Shown: one piece after another, positions 32,351 to 39,784 of the stretch
Layout of the letters: each line of letters starts with the position of its first letter
How positions within the stretch are numbered: the first letter of the stretch is position 1
Assembly (NCBI GenBank): GCA_020073305.1
Contig: JAIQFK010000001.1
Location: 248,001 to 312,000, forward strand
Origin: Terriglobia bacterium
Lineage (GTDB): Bacteria; Acidobacteriota; Terriglobia; Bryobacterales; Bryobacteraceae
Direction of reading: 5' to 3'
DNA length: 64,000 nucleotides
The notes under the pieces: model-generated
Seen by the model: only the letters and a program-made list of their open reading frames with translations
What the model was told of the DNA's origin: nothing
The model's database searches: none
Program-made: the position numbers and the translations under genes

Positions 32351-33294
32351 TGACTCCCTCCGCTGTTGCCGAACAACCGGCGTGTCGCGCGCCCGCACTG
32401 GGCGATCTCATAAGACACGCCGAAGCGGAGCAGAAAACGCGCACTCGTACCCGTCAATCCGAAACCGGGTGAGACTCCAAACATGGCGCCGTTTGCCAGC
32501 GTCCAGCCAAGCGTCGGCGCCACGTAATGCGACGTATCATGCAGGCCGAAGCCGGCATGCGTTCCGAGTCCGCCGTAGACTTCAACCCCCACCTGGAAAT
32601 TCTCCCGGCAAAAGGTGCACCGGTCCGGTGTGGCGACGAGCGCGAGCGGCCGGCTGACTCCCACCGCGTAGCCGAACTCATACGGTTCATGCCGGATATT
32701 CTTCTCGGCGATGAAGTTTTCAGCAATCGTCCAGCCCTTGACGTAGCTGCTCAGGATCAACTTCGCTTCGATCTCTCGTTGCTTCTCCCGGCGGGCTTCG
32801 GAATTTGCGGTCGTGAGATCATCCAGCCCATCGTGTCCGACGACTTCGAGCAGGCTCTTGTCTGCGCCGTTGATGTTTTCGAACTCCACGTAAAGCACCG
32901 GATTGATCCAGTGCTCGCGCGGCAGTACGCGAAACCGGTTCTCCCATCGGTACCCCGTGAACAAGGCGCTCTCCCCGCCGGTTGCTTGCCCATCGACGTA
33001 TAATTCGGTGGTCCACCAGGCCTTCACGCCGTACTCGAATTCAGTGGCGGCGCCCAGAAAGCGATTTCCACCGTCCGGTTTGCCGGTCAGGCTCTTCGTG
33101 GCTATTTCCAGATTTCCCGGCTCCTCCATTTGGTGCGTGTAGGTGATGAAGAACGGCCCTTCGCCCGCCCGCGAGCCGGGCAGCAGTAGAAATGCGCCAG
33201 CGATGATCCACGCACTGCGCCGCACCGTGCCGGCTCTTATTCCCTGTTTTTGAATCAGGAGACACCTCCTTTTCAGGTGATTCGCCGGCGACAT
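32347..33294 (-). CDS. Exported, probably outer-membrane beta-barrel protein
   Basis: With ATG 33294 the protein has 315 residues. It has a hydrophobic signal (AWIIAGAFLLLPGSRAGE) and then many amphipathic strands: FITYTHQMEEPGNLEI, FEYGVKAWWTTELYVDG, GYRWENRF, INPVLYVEFENI, EAKLILSSYVKGWTIAENFI, YVAPTLGWTLANGAMFGVSP, RFLLRFGVSYEI. These suggest a beta-barrel of unknown function. A CTFCRENF segment has two close Cys. An internal AGGAGGTG (33263-33270) just before a CTG at 33258 gives an alternative start that would leave a clean signal peptide. It is coupled to the cytochrome c gene. Confidence 0.65.
   Translation of the reverse strand: MSPANHLKRRCLLIQKQGIRAGTVRRSAWIIAGAFLLLPGSRAGEGPFFITYTHQMEEPGNLEIATKSLTGKPDGGNRFLGAATEFEYGVKAWWTTELYVDGQATGGESALFTGYRWENRFRVLPREHWINPVLYVEFENINGADKSLLEVVGHDGLDDLTTANSEARREKQREIEAKLILSSYVKGWTIAENFIAEKNIRHEPYEFGYAVGVSRPLALVATPDRCTFCRENFQVGVEVYGGLGTHAGFGLHDTSHYVAPTLGWTLANGAMFGVSPGFGLTGTSARFLLRFGVSYEIAQCGRATRRLFGNSGGSQ
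33263..33280 (-). promoter_or_regulatory. Ribosome-binding site inside overlapping hairpins
   Basis: On the minus strand AGGAGGTG (33263-33270) lies close to CTCCT, forming AGGAG/CTCCT around GTGT. The upstream CACCT (near 33279) can pair instead with AGGTG. The two pairings share bases, so they exclude each other. This could hide or expose the ribosome binding site of an alternative start at 33258. Short stems, so only suggestive. Confidence 0.3.
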
Positions 33295-33297
33295 AGA

Positions 33298-33312
33298 TGC
33301 AACTGAGTTGCA
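33298..33312. promoter_or_regulatory. Fur-like operator, site 1
   Basis: TGCAACTGAGTTGCA is a perfect 7-1-7 palindrome 4 bases before ATG 33294. It lies just downstream of a probable TATTAT -10 (33324-33329, minus strand). The form resembles the Fur-family boxes seen in alphaproteobacteria (TGCAA-N-TNA-N-TTGCA). A near copy lies 64 bases away. Confidence 0.6.
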
Positions 33313-33361
33313 AACGAAATTGTATAATATTCTGGGTGTGGCGAGGAGGCGAGATGTTTTC

Positions 33362-33376
33362 AGCAAATGAGTTGCA
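33362..33376. promoter_or_regulatory. Fur-like operator, site 2
   Basis: AGCAAATGAGTTGCA matches the first site at 13 of 15 positions. It lies upstream of the predicted promoter, so the two sites flank it. This arrangement supports regulated repression of the envelope/cytochrome pair. Confidence 0.5.
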
Positions 33377-33436
33377 ATATGATCTGAACGGTTTAATATG
33401 GGATCTAAACGGTCGTAGATAGCCGTTCTTTCGGAT

Positions 33437-34540
33437 TTACACCAAGGGAACAACCACGACGAACTTTCCACCGTCGTCCTGAATCTCGATTCCTCGCCCG
33501 GACGCCAGTTGGCTGCGTTCGTCGAGGTTCTTCAAACCGGTTTGAGCGCCTGTGGCTGGCACCTTTTTGCCGCGGCGTTCGTTCCAGAAGACGATTGCAC
33601 GCTCACGCACTTCCACCCCCATGCGCAACGGACTGTCCTCGCTGAATTGGTTATGCTTCACCGCGTTTTCGAGCAGAAGCTGGAGCGACGCCGGGGGTAT
33701 CAGACAGTGCTGCTGCTGGGGAGACAGCGCGGGAAGATCCAGACGCAGGCCTTTGCCGAAGCGCAAATACAGCAGAGAGTAGTATTTCTTCAGAAACCCC
33801 ATCTCGTCGATGACGGGAACTAACTCGCAACTGCGATGGGCCACGATGTAGCGGTAGACTTCCGCGAGGGTCAGCGTAAACTCGGTGGCGCGCTCCGGAT
33901 CTTCTTCGGTCAATTCCACCAGGGTATTCAGCGAATTGAAGACGAAATGCGGATCCACCTGGGCCGCCAGCGCGGCCAACTCTGCGCGCGCCTTGGCGCG
34001 CTGAAGCTTTTCGTATTCCCCTCGATCACGCCGGCGCTGACCAATCAGGTAAACGGTCTCGTAGGTATGCACAATGATCCCCACGGAGATCACTGTCGCG
34101 AGAGTACTGGTTTCAATGAGCCGCCAATTTGGCCGCGCAAAGCCGGCCAGCCACTCCCAGGCGAGGAGCAGAGCAACGCAGGTCAGGGTGGTGTACGACA
34201 GGCTCGTGATTCCCAGCAGCAACAGGCGCTTGACCGGATGTTCCAGCCAGTCCGGTTTGCCCCGCAGTTTAGCCCACAGAAACCGGTTGCCTTGCCAGAT
34301 GACGATCGAAACCAGAATAAAGCAGCCGGAGGAGACCCAAAACATCGGCTGCTCCGGATGCAAGCCGCGGTAGAGGCCGCTGATGGCGGCCAGGAAGATA
34401 CCCAGAATGGGCGCGACCAGAAGCCGGACGCGCTTGTCGTCAAGCTGAATCAGCTCCGGGTTCGATGGCGGATGCGTGGGCCTCGCCACAGTGGTGCCAG
34501 TGTTGGGGCGCGCCAGCCATCGGCCCGACTGGCGATGCAT
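33437..34540 (-). CDS. LytS/YehU-type sensor histidine kinase
   Basis: The 367-residue protein has an N-terminal membrane region with four helices (about 40-165). It then has the His_kinase domain signature QVDPHFVFNSLNTLVELTEE (phosphorylated His near residue 195) and an HATPase part with PPASLQLLLENAVKHNQFSE (N-box) and TGLKNLDERSQLASGRG (G-box). LytS-type kinases usually pair with a LytTR response regulator, but no such gene is next to it here. AAAGGGGACG precedes the ATG. The last codons overlap the upstream region of the envelope/cytochrome pair, so a link is possible. Confidence 0.88.
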   Translation of the reverse strand: MHRQSGRWLARPNTGTTVARPTHPPSNPELIQLDDKRVRLLVAPILGIFLAAISGLYRGLHPEQPMFWVSSGCFILVSIVIWQGNRFLWAKLRGKPDWLEHPVKRLLLLGITSLSYTTLTCVALLLAWEWLAGFARPNWRLIETSTLATVISVGIIVHTYETVYLIGQRRRDRGEYEKLQRAKARAELAALAAQVDPHFVFNSLNTLVELTEEDPERATEFTLTLAEVYRYIVAHRSCELVPVIDEMGFLKKYYSLLYLRFGKGLRLDLPALSPQQQHCLIPPASLQLLLENAVKHNQFSEDSPLRMGVEVRERAIVFWNERRGKKVPATGAQTGLKNLDERSQLASGRGIEIQDDGGKFVVVVPLV

Positions 34541-34595
34541 GACGTCCCCTTTCCCCGCGGTCTTATCCTAAAACCACTCCCTGCCCTCACTGCTT

Positions 34596-34643
34596 ACCGA
34601 GCCGCGACCGTTAGGGAGCGGTTGTTCAGCGGAGTTTCTTCAA
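34596..34643 (+). repeat. Dispersed intergenic repeat, copy 2
   Basis: This copy starts ACCGAGCCGCGACCG, then TTAGGGAGCGGT, and continues as CAGCGGAGTTTCTTCAA. It matches copy 3 (reverse) over about 45 bases, including the 3' part. GACCG/CGGTT can form a short hairpin. It lies between the histidine kinase start and the end of the TonB receptor gene, which are both on the minus strand. Confidence 0.75.
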
Positions 34644-34655
34644 TGACCCCTTAGT

Positions 34656-37600
34656 TTAGAACACGATCTTGGCAACAAGCTGGCCGAAGCGCGAGTTACT
34701 GCTATAGAACTGGTCGAAGCGTCCGAACAGGGGATTGCTCGGAATGAGATCGTTGCGGCTGTTGATCTGCGAGCTGCCCGCCACATCGCTCAGGAAACCG
34801 CCGGTGTACTGCGCGTGGTTCAGAACGTTGAAGAACTGGCCGGCGATCTCGAAACGGATACGTTCGGTGATATTGAACCGTTTGGTCAGCGAGAGATCGA
34901 TGTTATTGGTGGGCTTCAGCGGGAAGGTGTTCCGGCCTCCGTTGGCGAGCGCGCCGAGGCCCGCCACCACGTAGCGCGCGCTCGGATTATTGGCTACGTA
35001 GGCGACCGTAGTAGGATCGCCCATGCTCACTGCCTGGCCCAGACGGTTGTAAGCGGTGACGCCGCTGCCGACGTTGGCCGCGCCCGCCGGATTGATCATG
35101 GTTCGGTCGCCCGCGGAATCGTTGTTCAGGTTGGAATCAATGCCGCTTTGGACGGTGGCGAATTCCGGCGATTGATAGGTGTAGGTGCCCGAGATGTTCC
35201 AGTTCCCAACCAGGTTCTTCATGAACCAGTTCTTGTTCTGGAACGGCTTCCAGTCGTAGATCGGGGTGAAGGTGAAGCGGTGACGCCGGTCGAGCGCGGA
35301 GGACGCCCACTCGGATCGCATGTCCTGGAAATCCTGGGCGCGCCGTGGGGTCAGGTAGGTGGAGAAGTTCGTAGCCGTGGCATCGTCCAGAAGGTGGCTC
35401 CAAGTGTACGCGACGGTGTACGAAAGTCCGTTTGAGTAGCGCTTGGTTAACTGCGTGGCCAGCCCATGGTAGGCCGAATACGACTGGGGCGCATAAGACA
35501 CGATGTTATTCTGAAACCCGAGCGCGGCTAACTGATCGAAGGGGCGGTCGGCGGTGCCGCCTGGCACGATGTAGGAACTGACATCTCCAAGCGTCTTGGT
35601 CAGCGAGGCCAGGGTCGAGGCGGAGGGCGCGCTGAAGAACGTCGGGAGGTAGTTCGACGGGCCCACTAACGGAAGAATGTTGAGTCGTGACTGGTTCCAC
35701 ATATGAACACCCTTGGTCCCGACGTAACGCGCTTCGAAAGTATAGTTCCTGCCGAGCAGCCGTTGAACGCCCATCGTCCAGGTCAGGCCGTAGGGGCGCT
35801 TTCCTCCGAAGGTGTAGGAGCCAATGATGGCGCGCGCGCCGAGCGCATCTGTGGGCAATCCCGGCGAAATCCCTGCGAGAGCCCCGCCGGCCAGGAAGTT
35901 GGGGGCGTTGCTGCTAAGATTCACATCCTGCGTCGTCTGGAAGAACGGCGGGGCGGCATTGGAAGTCAGATTCGCGTAGGTCAGGTCAAACGACCGGCTG
36001 AAACCGCCGCGGATGACCGTCTTGTTTTCCCTTCCGGGCGAGTAAGCGAAACCAATTCGCGGCGACCAGTCATTGGGGCTGAATGACGGTTTGCCGAAAG
36101 TGATGCCGCCAGGCACGTTGGCCGGAGCGCTGTAGATCTGCGTGCGTGAGGCGACCGGCATGGTTACGTACTCATAGCGAAGCCCGAGATTCAGGGTCAG
36201 GTTGGGCCGGAGGCGGAAATCATCGTTCATAAAAGCCGCGTGCTCCAGAAAGCCGGTGGGAAAGGCGCTCGGGCCCGCGCTGCGCTCGCCGAGTACGTCC
36301 GGGGTGAGGTCGTACAGATATTGCTGCAACGTCGAGTACTCATATTCTCCGCGCACACGCTGGATGAAGTAGTTGGTCAGGATCACGTCAGTGAAGGCAT
36401 AACCGAACTTGATGGTGTGCCGGCCCATCACTTTCGTGGTGTTGTTCTGCAATTGGAGCAGGTTCTGGATCGAGCCGCTGGGTTCGGTCGAGCCGCCTCC
36501 AATCTGTAAGTTCAACGGGTCGACGTCAATGTCCGGGAAGATCTTCATGCCCGGAAAAGTCTGGGGGGCTAGCGGAACGGTGTTGAAGTTCCGGCTAAAG
36601 GCCCCGCGGAACTCGTTCTGCAGGGTCGGGGAGAAGCTGTGGAACTCCGACAACGTCAGCGTGTACGTATTGTTCGGCTGGGCCACGAAGAATGCCGGGA
36701 GTACAGGAAAGTTGTCAATGCCCGTGATTCGGTTGTAAATCCACCGGCCGCGAACCTGGTCCTTGTCGCTGATGTTGTAGTCCAATGACGTGACGGCGTT
36801 GTACGAGTTGTCGTAATTCGGACCGACGAATGAGACACTGCCGATTGGAATCGTGGAGTGGCCGACCGTGAGTGGTGGCTGGTTAGCGGTGGGCGCAGTC
36901 CCGACATACTTCTGGAGTACGCCGAGATTTGTGGCGCTGACTTGAGGAATGGCCGCCAGCGCGGTGTAACCCGTGGACGTGGGTGCGAAAATGGGCGCAC
37001 CCGGCACCGAAGCCTGGCCTATGGGGCCGTATTCAAAGTTTCCGAAGTAGAACAGTTTGTCCTTGAGAATCGGGCCGCCGATGGTCGCTCCTAACCGGTT
37101 GCTGTCGTAGCGGGGGAACGACTTGAGACCCTGCGTCCAATAGAGTGCGTCATCGGCATTTAGATTCCGGTTCTGGAAATACTCGTAGAGAGAGCCGTGG
37201 ATCTGATTGGTGCCGGACTTCACGATGGCATTGAAGACACCTCCCGACGCGCCGCCGAACTCCGCGCTGAACTGGTTTTGCAGCACCGAGACCTCCGCCA
37301 CCGCGTCATTCGAAATGATCGCCAGAGGGCCGGTCGCGTAGTGGTTGTTGTCGCTAACTCCATCCAGGTAGAACGTATTGTTCTCGGGCCGCTGGCCGGA
37401 TACGGTTGGCCCCGTGCCTTGCCCCACACCCCCATTCGACGCCACGCCGGCTCCGAGCAGGGTGAGGTTCCAGATGGCCGCGGACTGGATCGTGCCTGCG
37501 ATCCCCGCGCTCCGGGAGAAGCTCGCCACAGGCAGATCCTCAGCCTCACGGGTGGCATAACTTATCTGCAACTGTGCCGTGGTGGTATCGAGCGGAGGCG

Positions 37601-37988
37601 CGGCATCGCTGACCTCCACCGTGGTGGTAGTCGATCCGACTGACAGGGTCAAGTTTTGCGTGACCGTGTTGTTCAGTTGCACTTGCACGGCCTTCACCGT
37701 CGCCGTCGTAAAACCCGCGGTCGACGCCGTGAGCGTATACAGGCCCACCGGGAGGTTCGCCAGACGATATGCGCCGCCAGGGTCCGTCATGGCTGTGGTT
37801 TTCACGCCCGTTCCATCATTTGTCGCCGTGACGGTAGCGTTGGGGATTGCGGCGCCGGTGGCATCGGTCACGGAGCCGACCAGGTCCCCGCTAATCGCCT
37901 GCGCGTGGAGCCGGGAGGGAGAGAGGGCAGCAGCCAGCAACAGCGCCGCCGCGAATATCCAAAGCGTTAGAGTGACGTTGCGATTCAT
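34656..37988 (-). CDS. TonB-dependent receptor, Oar-like
   Basis: The 1110-residue outer-membrane protein has a signal peptide (LWIFAAALLLAAALSPSRLH), a carboxypeptidase-regulatory-like beta-sandwich domain (about 30-115: GDLVGSVTDATGAAIPNATV and AYRLANLPVGLYTLTASTAG), and a plug with RPENNTFYLDGVSDNNHYAT and SAEFGGASGGVFNAIVKSGT. A long barrel follows, ending in SNSRFGQLVAKIVF, a C-terminal aromatic as expected. Acidobacteria carry many of these Oar-like receptors, which probably import large glycans or peptides with TonB energy. The substrate cannot be inferred here. It is a single gene with no SusD partner. It is full length. Confidence 0.92.
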   Translation of the reverse strand: MNRNVTLTLWIFAAALLLAAALSPSRLHAQAISGDLVGSVTDATGAAIPNATVTATNDGTGVKTTAMTDPGGAYRLANLPVGLYTLTASTAGFTTATVKAVQVQLNNTVTQNLTLSVGSTTTTVEVSDAAPPLDTTTAQLQISYATREAEDLPVASFSRSAGIAGTIQSAAIWNLTLLGAGVASNGGVGQGTGPTVSGQRPENNTFYLDGVSDNNHYATGPLAIISNDAVAEVSVLQNQFSAEFGGASGGVFNAIVKSGTNQIHGSLYEYFQNRNLNADDALYWTQGLKSFPRYDSNRLGATIGGPILKDKLFYFGNFEYGPIGQASVPGAPIFAPTSTGYTALAAIPQVSATNLGVLQKYVGTAPTANQPPLTVGHSTIPIGSVSFVGPNYDNSYNAVTSLDYNISDKDQVRGRWIYNRITGIDNFPVLPAFFVAQPNNTYTLTLSEFHSFSPTLQNEFRGAFSRNFNTVPLAPQTFPGMKIFPDIDVDPLNLQIGGGSTEPSGSIQNLLQLQNNTTKVMGRHTIKFGYAFTDVILTNYFIQRVRGEYEYSTLQQYLYDLTPDVLGERSAGPSAFPTGFLEHAAFMNDDFRLRPNLTLNLGLRYEYVTMPVASRTQIYSAPANVPGGITFGKPSFSPNDWSPRIGFAYSPGRENKTVIRGGFSRSFDLTYANLTSNAAPPFFQTTQDVNLSSNAPNFLAGGALAGISPGLPTDALGARAIIGSYTFGGKRPYGLTWTMGVQRLLGRNYTFEARYVGTKGVHMWNQSRLNILPLVGPSNYLPTFFSAPSASTLASLTKTLGDVSSYIVPGGTADRPFDQLAALGFQNNIVSYAPQSYSAYHGLATQLTKRYSNGLSYTVAYTWSHLLDDATATNFSTYLTPRRAQDFQDMRSEWASSALDRRHRFTFTPIYDWKPFQNKNWFMKNLVGNWNISGTYTYQSPEFATVQSGIDSNLNNDSAGDRTMINPAGAANVGSGVTAYNRLGQAVSMGDPTTVAYVANNPSARYVVAGLGALANGGRNTFPLKPTNNIDLSLTKRFNITERIRFEIAGQFFNVLNHAQYTGGFLSDVAGSSQINSRNDLIPSNPLFGRFDQFYSSNSRFGQLVAKIVF

Positions 37989-38407
37989 GTTGAACTCCCT
38001 TGAAGCAGTTTTGGGGAAGAGAATTGAATGGCGGTGCAGGTCGCCGTCCGTTGCGCCATGCCCACGGCAACCGCGTAAGAATGAAGTTAATGTGCGTGCC
38101 TGCGTACACGCTAACCTCTTTGAAATTGAATTGCGCCCGAACCGATGCTTATGGAACAGTAAACAGATTCAACACTTGTAACAATGGATTTGGGGCAGAA
38201 GCGCAATTCGGCGTGGCGAAACGGCGCTGGCTGAAGGTAAGATTTGGGGCCAGGAGTTGGCGGGACGCCACGCGGATGCCGGCAGGTCCGTAAGTTGGAT
38301 GAGCCGCGTCGAATCTGGGGTAAACCGTTCTCGCCAGCCGGGTTAGCGGCGCAGCGAACCGGCGGGTGGAAATTAGCGTATACTTCTCAGGAGTTGGGAA
38401 CACCAAT
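37989..38407. other. 419-base intergenic region between TonB receptor and SPFH operon
   Basis: I see no convincing gene here. It holds the divergent promoters of the TonB receptor (minus) and the SPFH operon (plus). The only promoter-like element I can support is the TATACT at 38379. No repeat copy, riboswitch or RNA gene was recognised. Confidence 0.5.
38379..38384 (+). promoter_or_regulatory. Possible -10 box of the SPFH operon
   Basis: TATACT lies 23 bases before ATG 38408, and CAGGAG sits between them as a ribosome binding site. The -35 region is GC-rich and not clear, so an activator may be needed. This is the likely single promoter for the eight-gene operon to 45067. Confidence 0.35.
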
Positions 38408-39409
38408 ATGAGCATTCGTTCGTTTCTTTCGAAACAGTTCATCGATGTTCTCCAGTGGACGGAGAGCGAAGACGGCGTGCTTGCGTACCGCTACCCCATG
38501 CAAGACATGGAGATTCAGAACGGCGGTAAGCTGACCGTGCGCGAATCGCAGATGGCCGCGTTCGTCAATGAGGGCCGTATCGCCGACGTGTTCGGCCCGG
38601 GCCTCTATACGCTGAATACGCACAATCTGCCGCTGCTGACGGACCTGATGAACTGGGACAAGAAGTTCGAGTCGCCATTTAAGTCGGATGTTTATTTCTT
38701 CTCCACGCGGCTCCAGGTGAACCAGCACTGGGGCACGCCGAATCCAATCACCATCCGGGATAAAGAGTTCGGCGCGGTCCGGCTGCGCGGATTTGGCATC
38801 TACTCCTACCACATCAGCGACCCGCGCACGTTCTACACGAAAGTGAGCGGGACGCGCGAACTCTACGGCGTGGCTGATCTCGAAGGCCAGTTGCGCAACA
38901 CCATCATCGGGCGCATGTCGGACACCTTCGGCGAGAGCAATGTGCCGTTTCTTGATATGGCGGCCAACCAGATCGAGCTGGGGCAAAAGATCGCGGACCC
39001 GCTCAAGCCGGTGTTCACGGATCTTGGGCTCACGTTGGATTCTTTCGTGGTGGAGAACCTCTCGCTGCCCGACGAACTGCAGAAGTTGCTCGACCAGCGC
39101 ATTGGCATGACGATGGTGGGCGATATGAATCGCTACACGCAGTTCCAGGTGGCGCAGTCCATGCCCATTGCGGCAGGAAACGAAGGCGGTGGCGCCGCGG
39201 GAATTGGCGTCGGTCTGGGGGCGGGGCTCACGATGGCGCAGAGCATGATGAACGCGATGAAACCTGCGCCCGGTGGGCCACCCGGAACGCCTCCGGCTGC
39301 AGTGGCGCCGGCCGGTACAGAATCCGCGACGAAGTTTTGCCTGAACTGCGGCAAGCCGGTTCCGCGAGCCGCCAAGTTCTGTCCCGAATGCGGGAGTGCC
39401 CAGCAGTAG
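38408..39409 (+). CDS. SPFH/Band-7 protein with C-terminal zinc ribbon
   Basis: The 333-residue protein has an N-terminal SPFH core with FIDVLQWTESEDGVLAYRYP, GRIADVFGPGLYTLNTHNLP and FGAVRLRGFGIYSYHISDPR. An alpha-helical segment follows with DSFVVENLSLPDELQKLLDQ, then a Gly/Ala/Pro-rich stretch and a C-terminal four-Cys zinc ribbon (FCLNCGKP, FCPECGSA). This is the YdjI/virion-core-like SPFH layout. SPFH proteins oligomerise at membranes as scaffolds. It is the first gene of the operon; CAGGAG lies before the ATG. It probably organises the membrane proteins encoded downstream. The stop is 3 bases before the decarboxylase start. Confidence 0.9.
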   Translation: MSIRSFLSKQFIDVLQWTESEDGVLAYRYPMQDMEIQNGGKLTVRESQMAAFVNEGRIADVFGPGLYTLNTHNLPLLTDLMNWDKKFESPFKSDVYFFSTRLQVNQHWGTPNPITIRDKEFGAVRLRGFGIYSYHISDPRTFYTKVSGTRELYGVADLEGQLRNTIIGRMSDTFGESNVPFLDMAANQIELGQKIADPLKPVFTDLGLTLDSFVVENLSLPDELQKLLDQRIGMTMVGDMNRYTQFQVAQSMPIAAGNEGGGAAGIGVGLGAGLTMAQSMMNAMKPAPGGPPGTPPAAVAPAGTESATKFCLNCGKPVPRAAKFCPECGSAQQ

Positions 39410-39412
39410 CCC

Positions 39413-39784
39413 ATGTGCGGCTTTGAATGGGTAATCGAAGCGCACGGGTGCGACGGGGCGGCGCTGGCCGATCTCGCAAAGTTACGGGCGCTCTTTGATC
39501 AACTGACAAAAGCGCTCGCGCTTCATCCCGTCACCGAAGCAACCTGGCACCAATTCCCGGGAACCGGGGGCATCACCGGAGTATGTCTGTTGGCGGAATC
39601 GCACCTTGCCTGCCACACTTTTCCCGAGTATCATTCTCTTTGCCTCAACATCTTCTGCTGCAAGCCACGCCCGGAATGGGATTTCAGCGCGTGTCTGAAG
39701 CGCGAGTTCGCGGCGAGCGCGGTCAGCGTCCGGCGCATCGACCGGCCCTATCTTCCTCCCGGCAATGAGTCAACCAGCGGCTAA
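39413..39784 (+). CDS. S-adenosylmethionine decarboxylase (pyruvoyl type, SpeH-like)
   Basis: The 123-residue protein keeps the class-1B AdoMetDC features: self-cleavage Glu62-Ser63 in LLAESHLACHTFPEYH, His68, and Cys83 in NIFCCKPRPEWDF. From memory these numbers coincide with those of the Thermotoga maritima enzyme (Ser63, His68, Cys83). The chain should cleave itself to make the pyruvoyl cofactor, then form decarboxylated AdoMet, the aminopropyl donor for polyamine synthesis. The N-terminus (MCGFEWVIEAHGCDGAALAD) fits the ferredoxin-like fold, with the first strand followed by an Ala-rich helix. It overlaps the next gene by 20 bases. Distinct from housekeeping SpeH in its operon partners. 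Confidence 0.87.
   Translation: MCGFEWVIEAHGCDGAALADLAKLRALFDQLTKALALHPVTEATWHQFPGTGGITGVCLLAESHLACHTFPEYHSLCLNIFCCKPRPEWDFSACLKREFAASAVSVRRIDRPYLPPGNESTSG

Noticed and set aside
37989-38407. A hidden RNA gene or small protein in the 419-base gap
   Set aside because: I found no tRNA-like cloverleaf, riboswitch motif or convincing small frame with a ribosome binding site.
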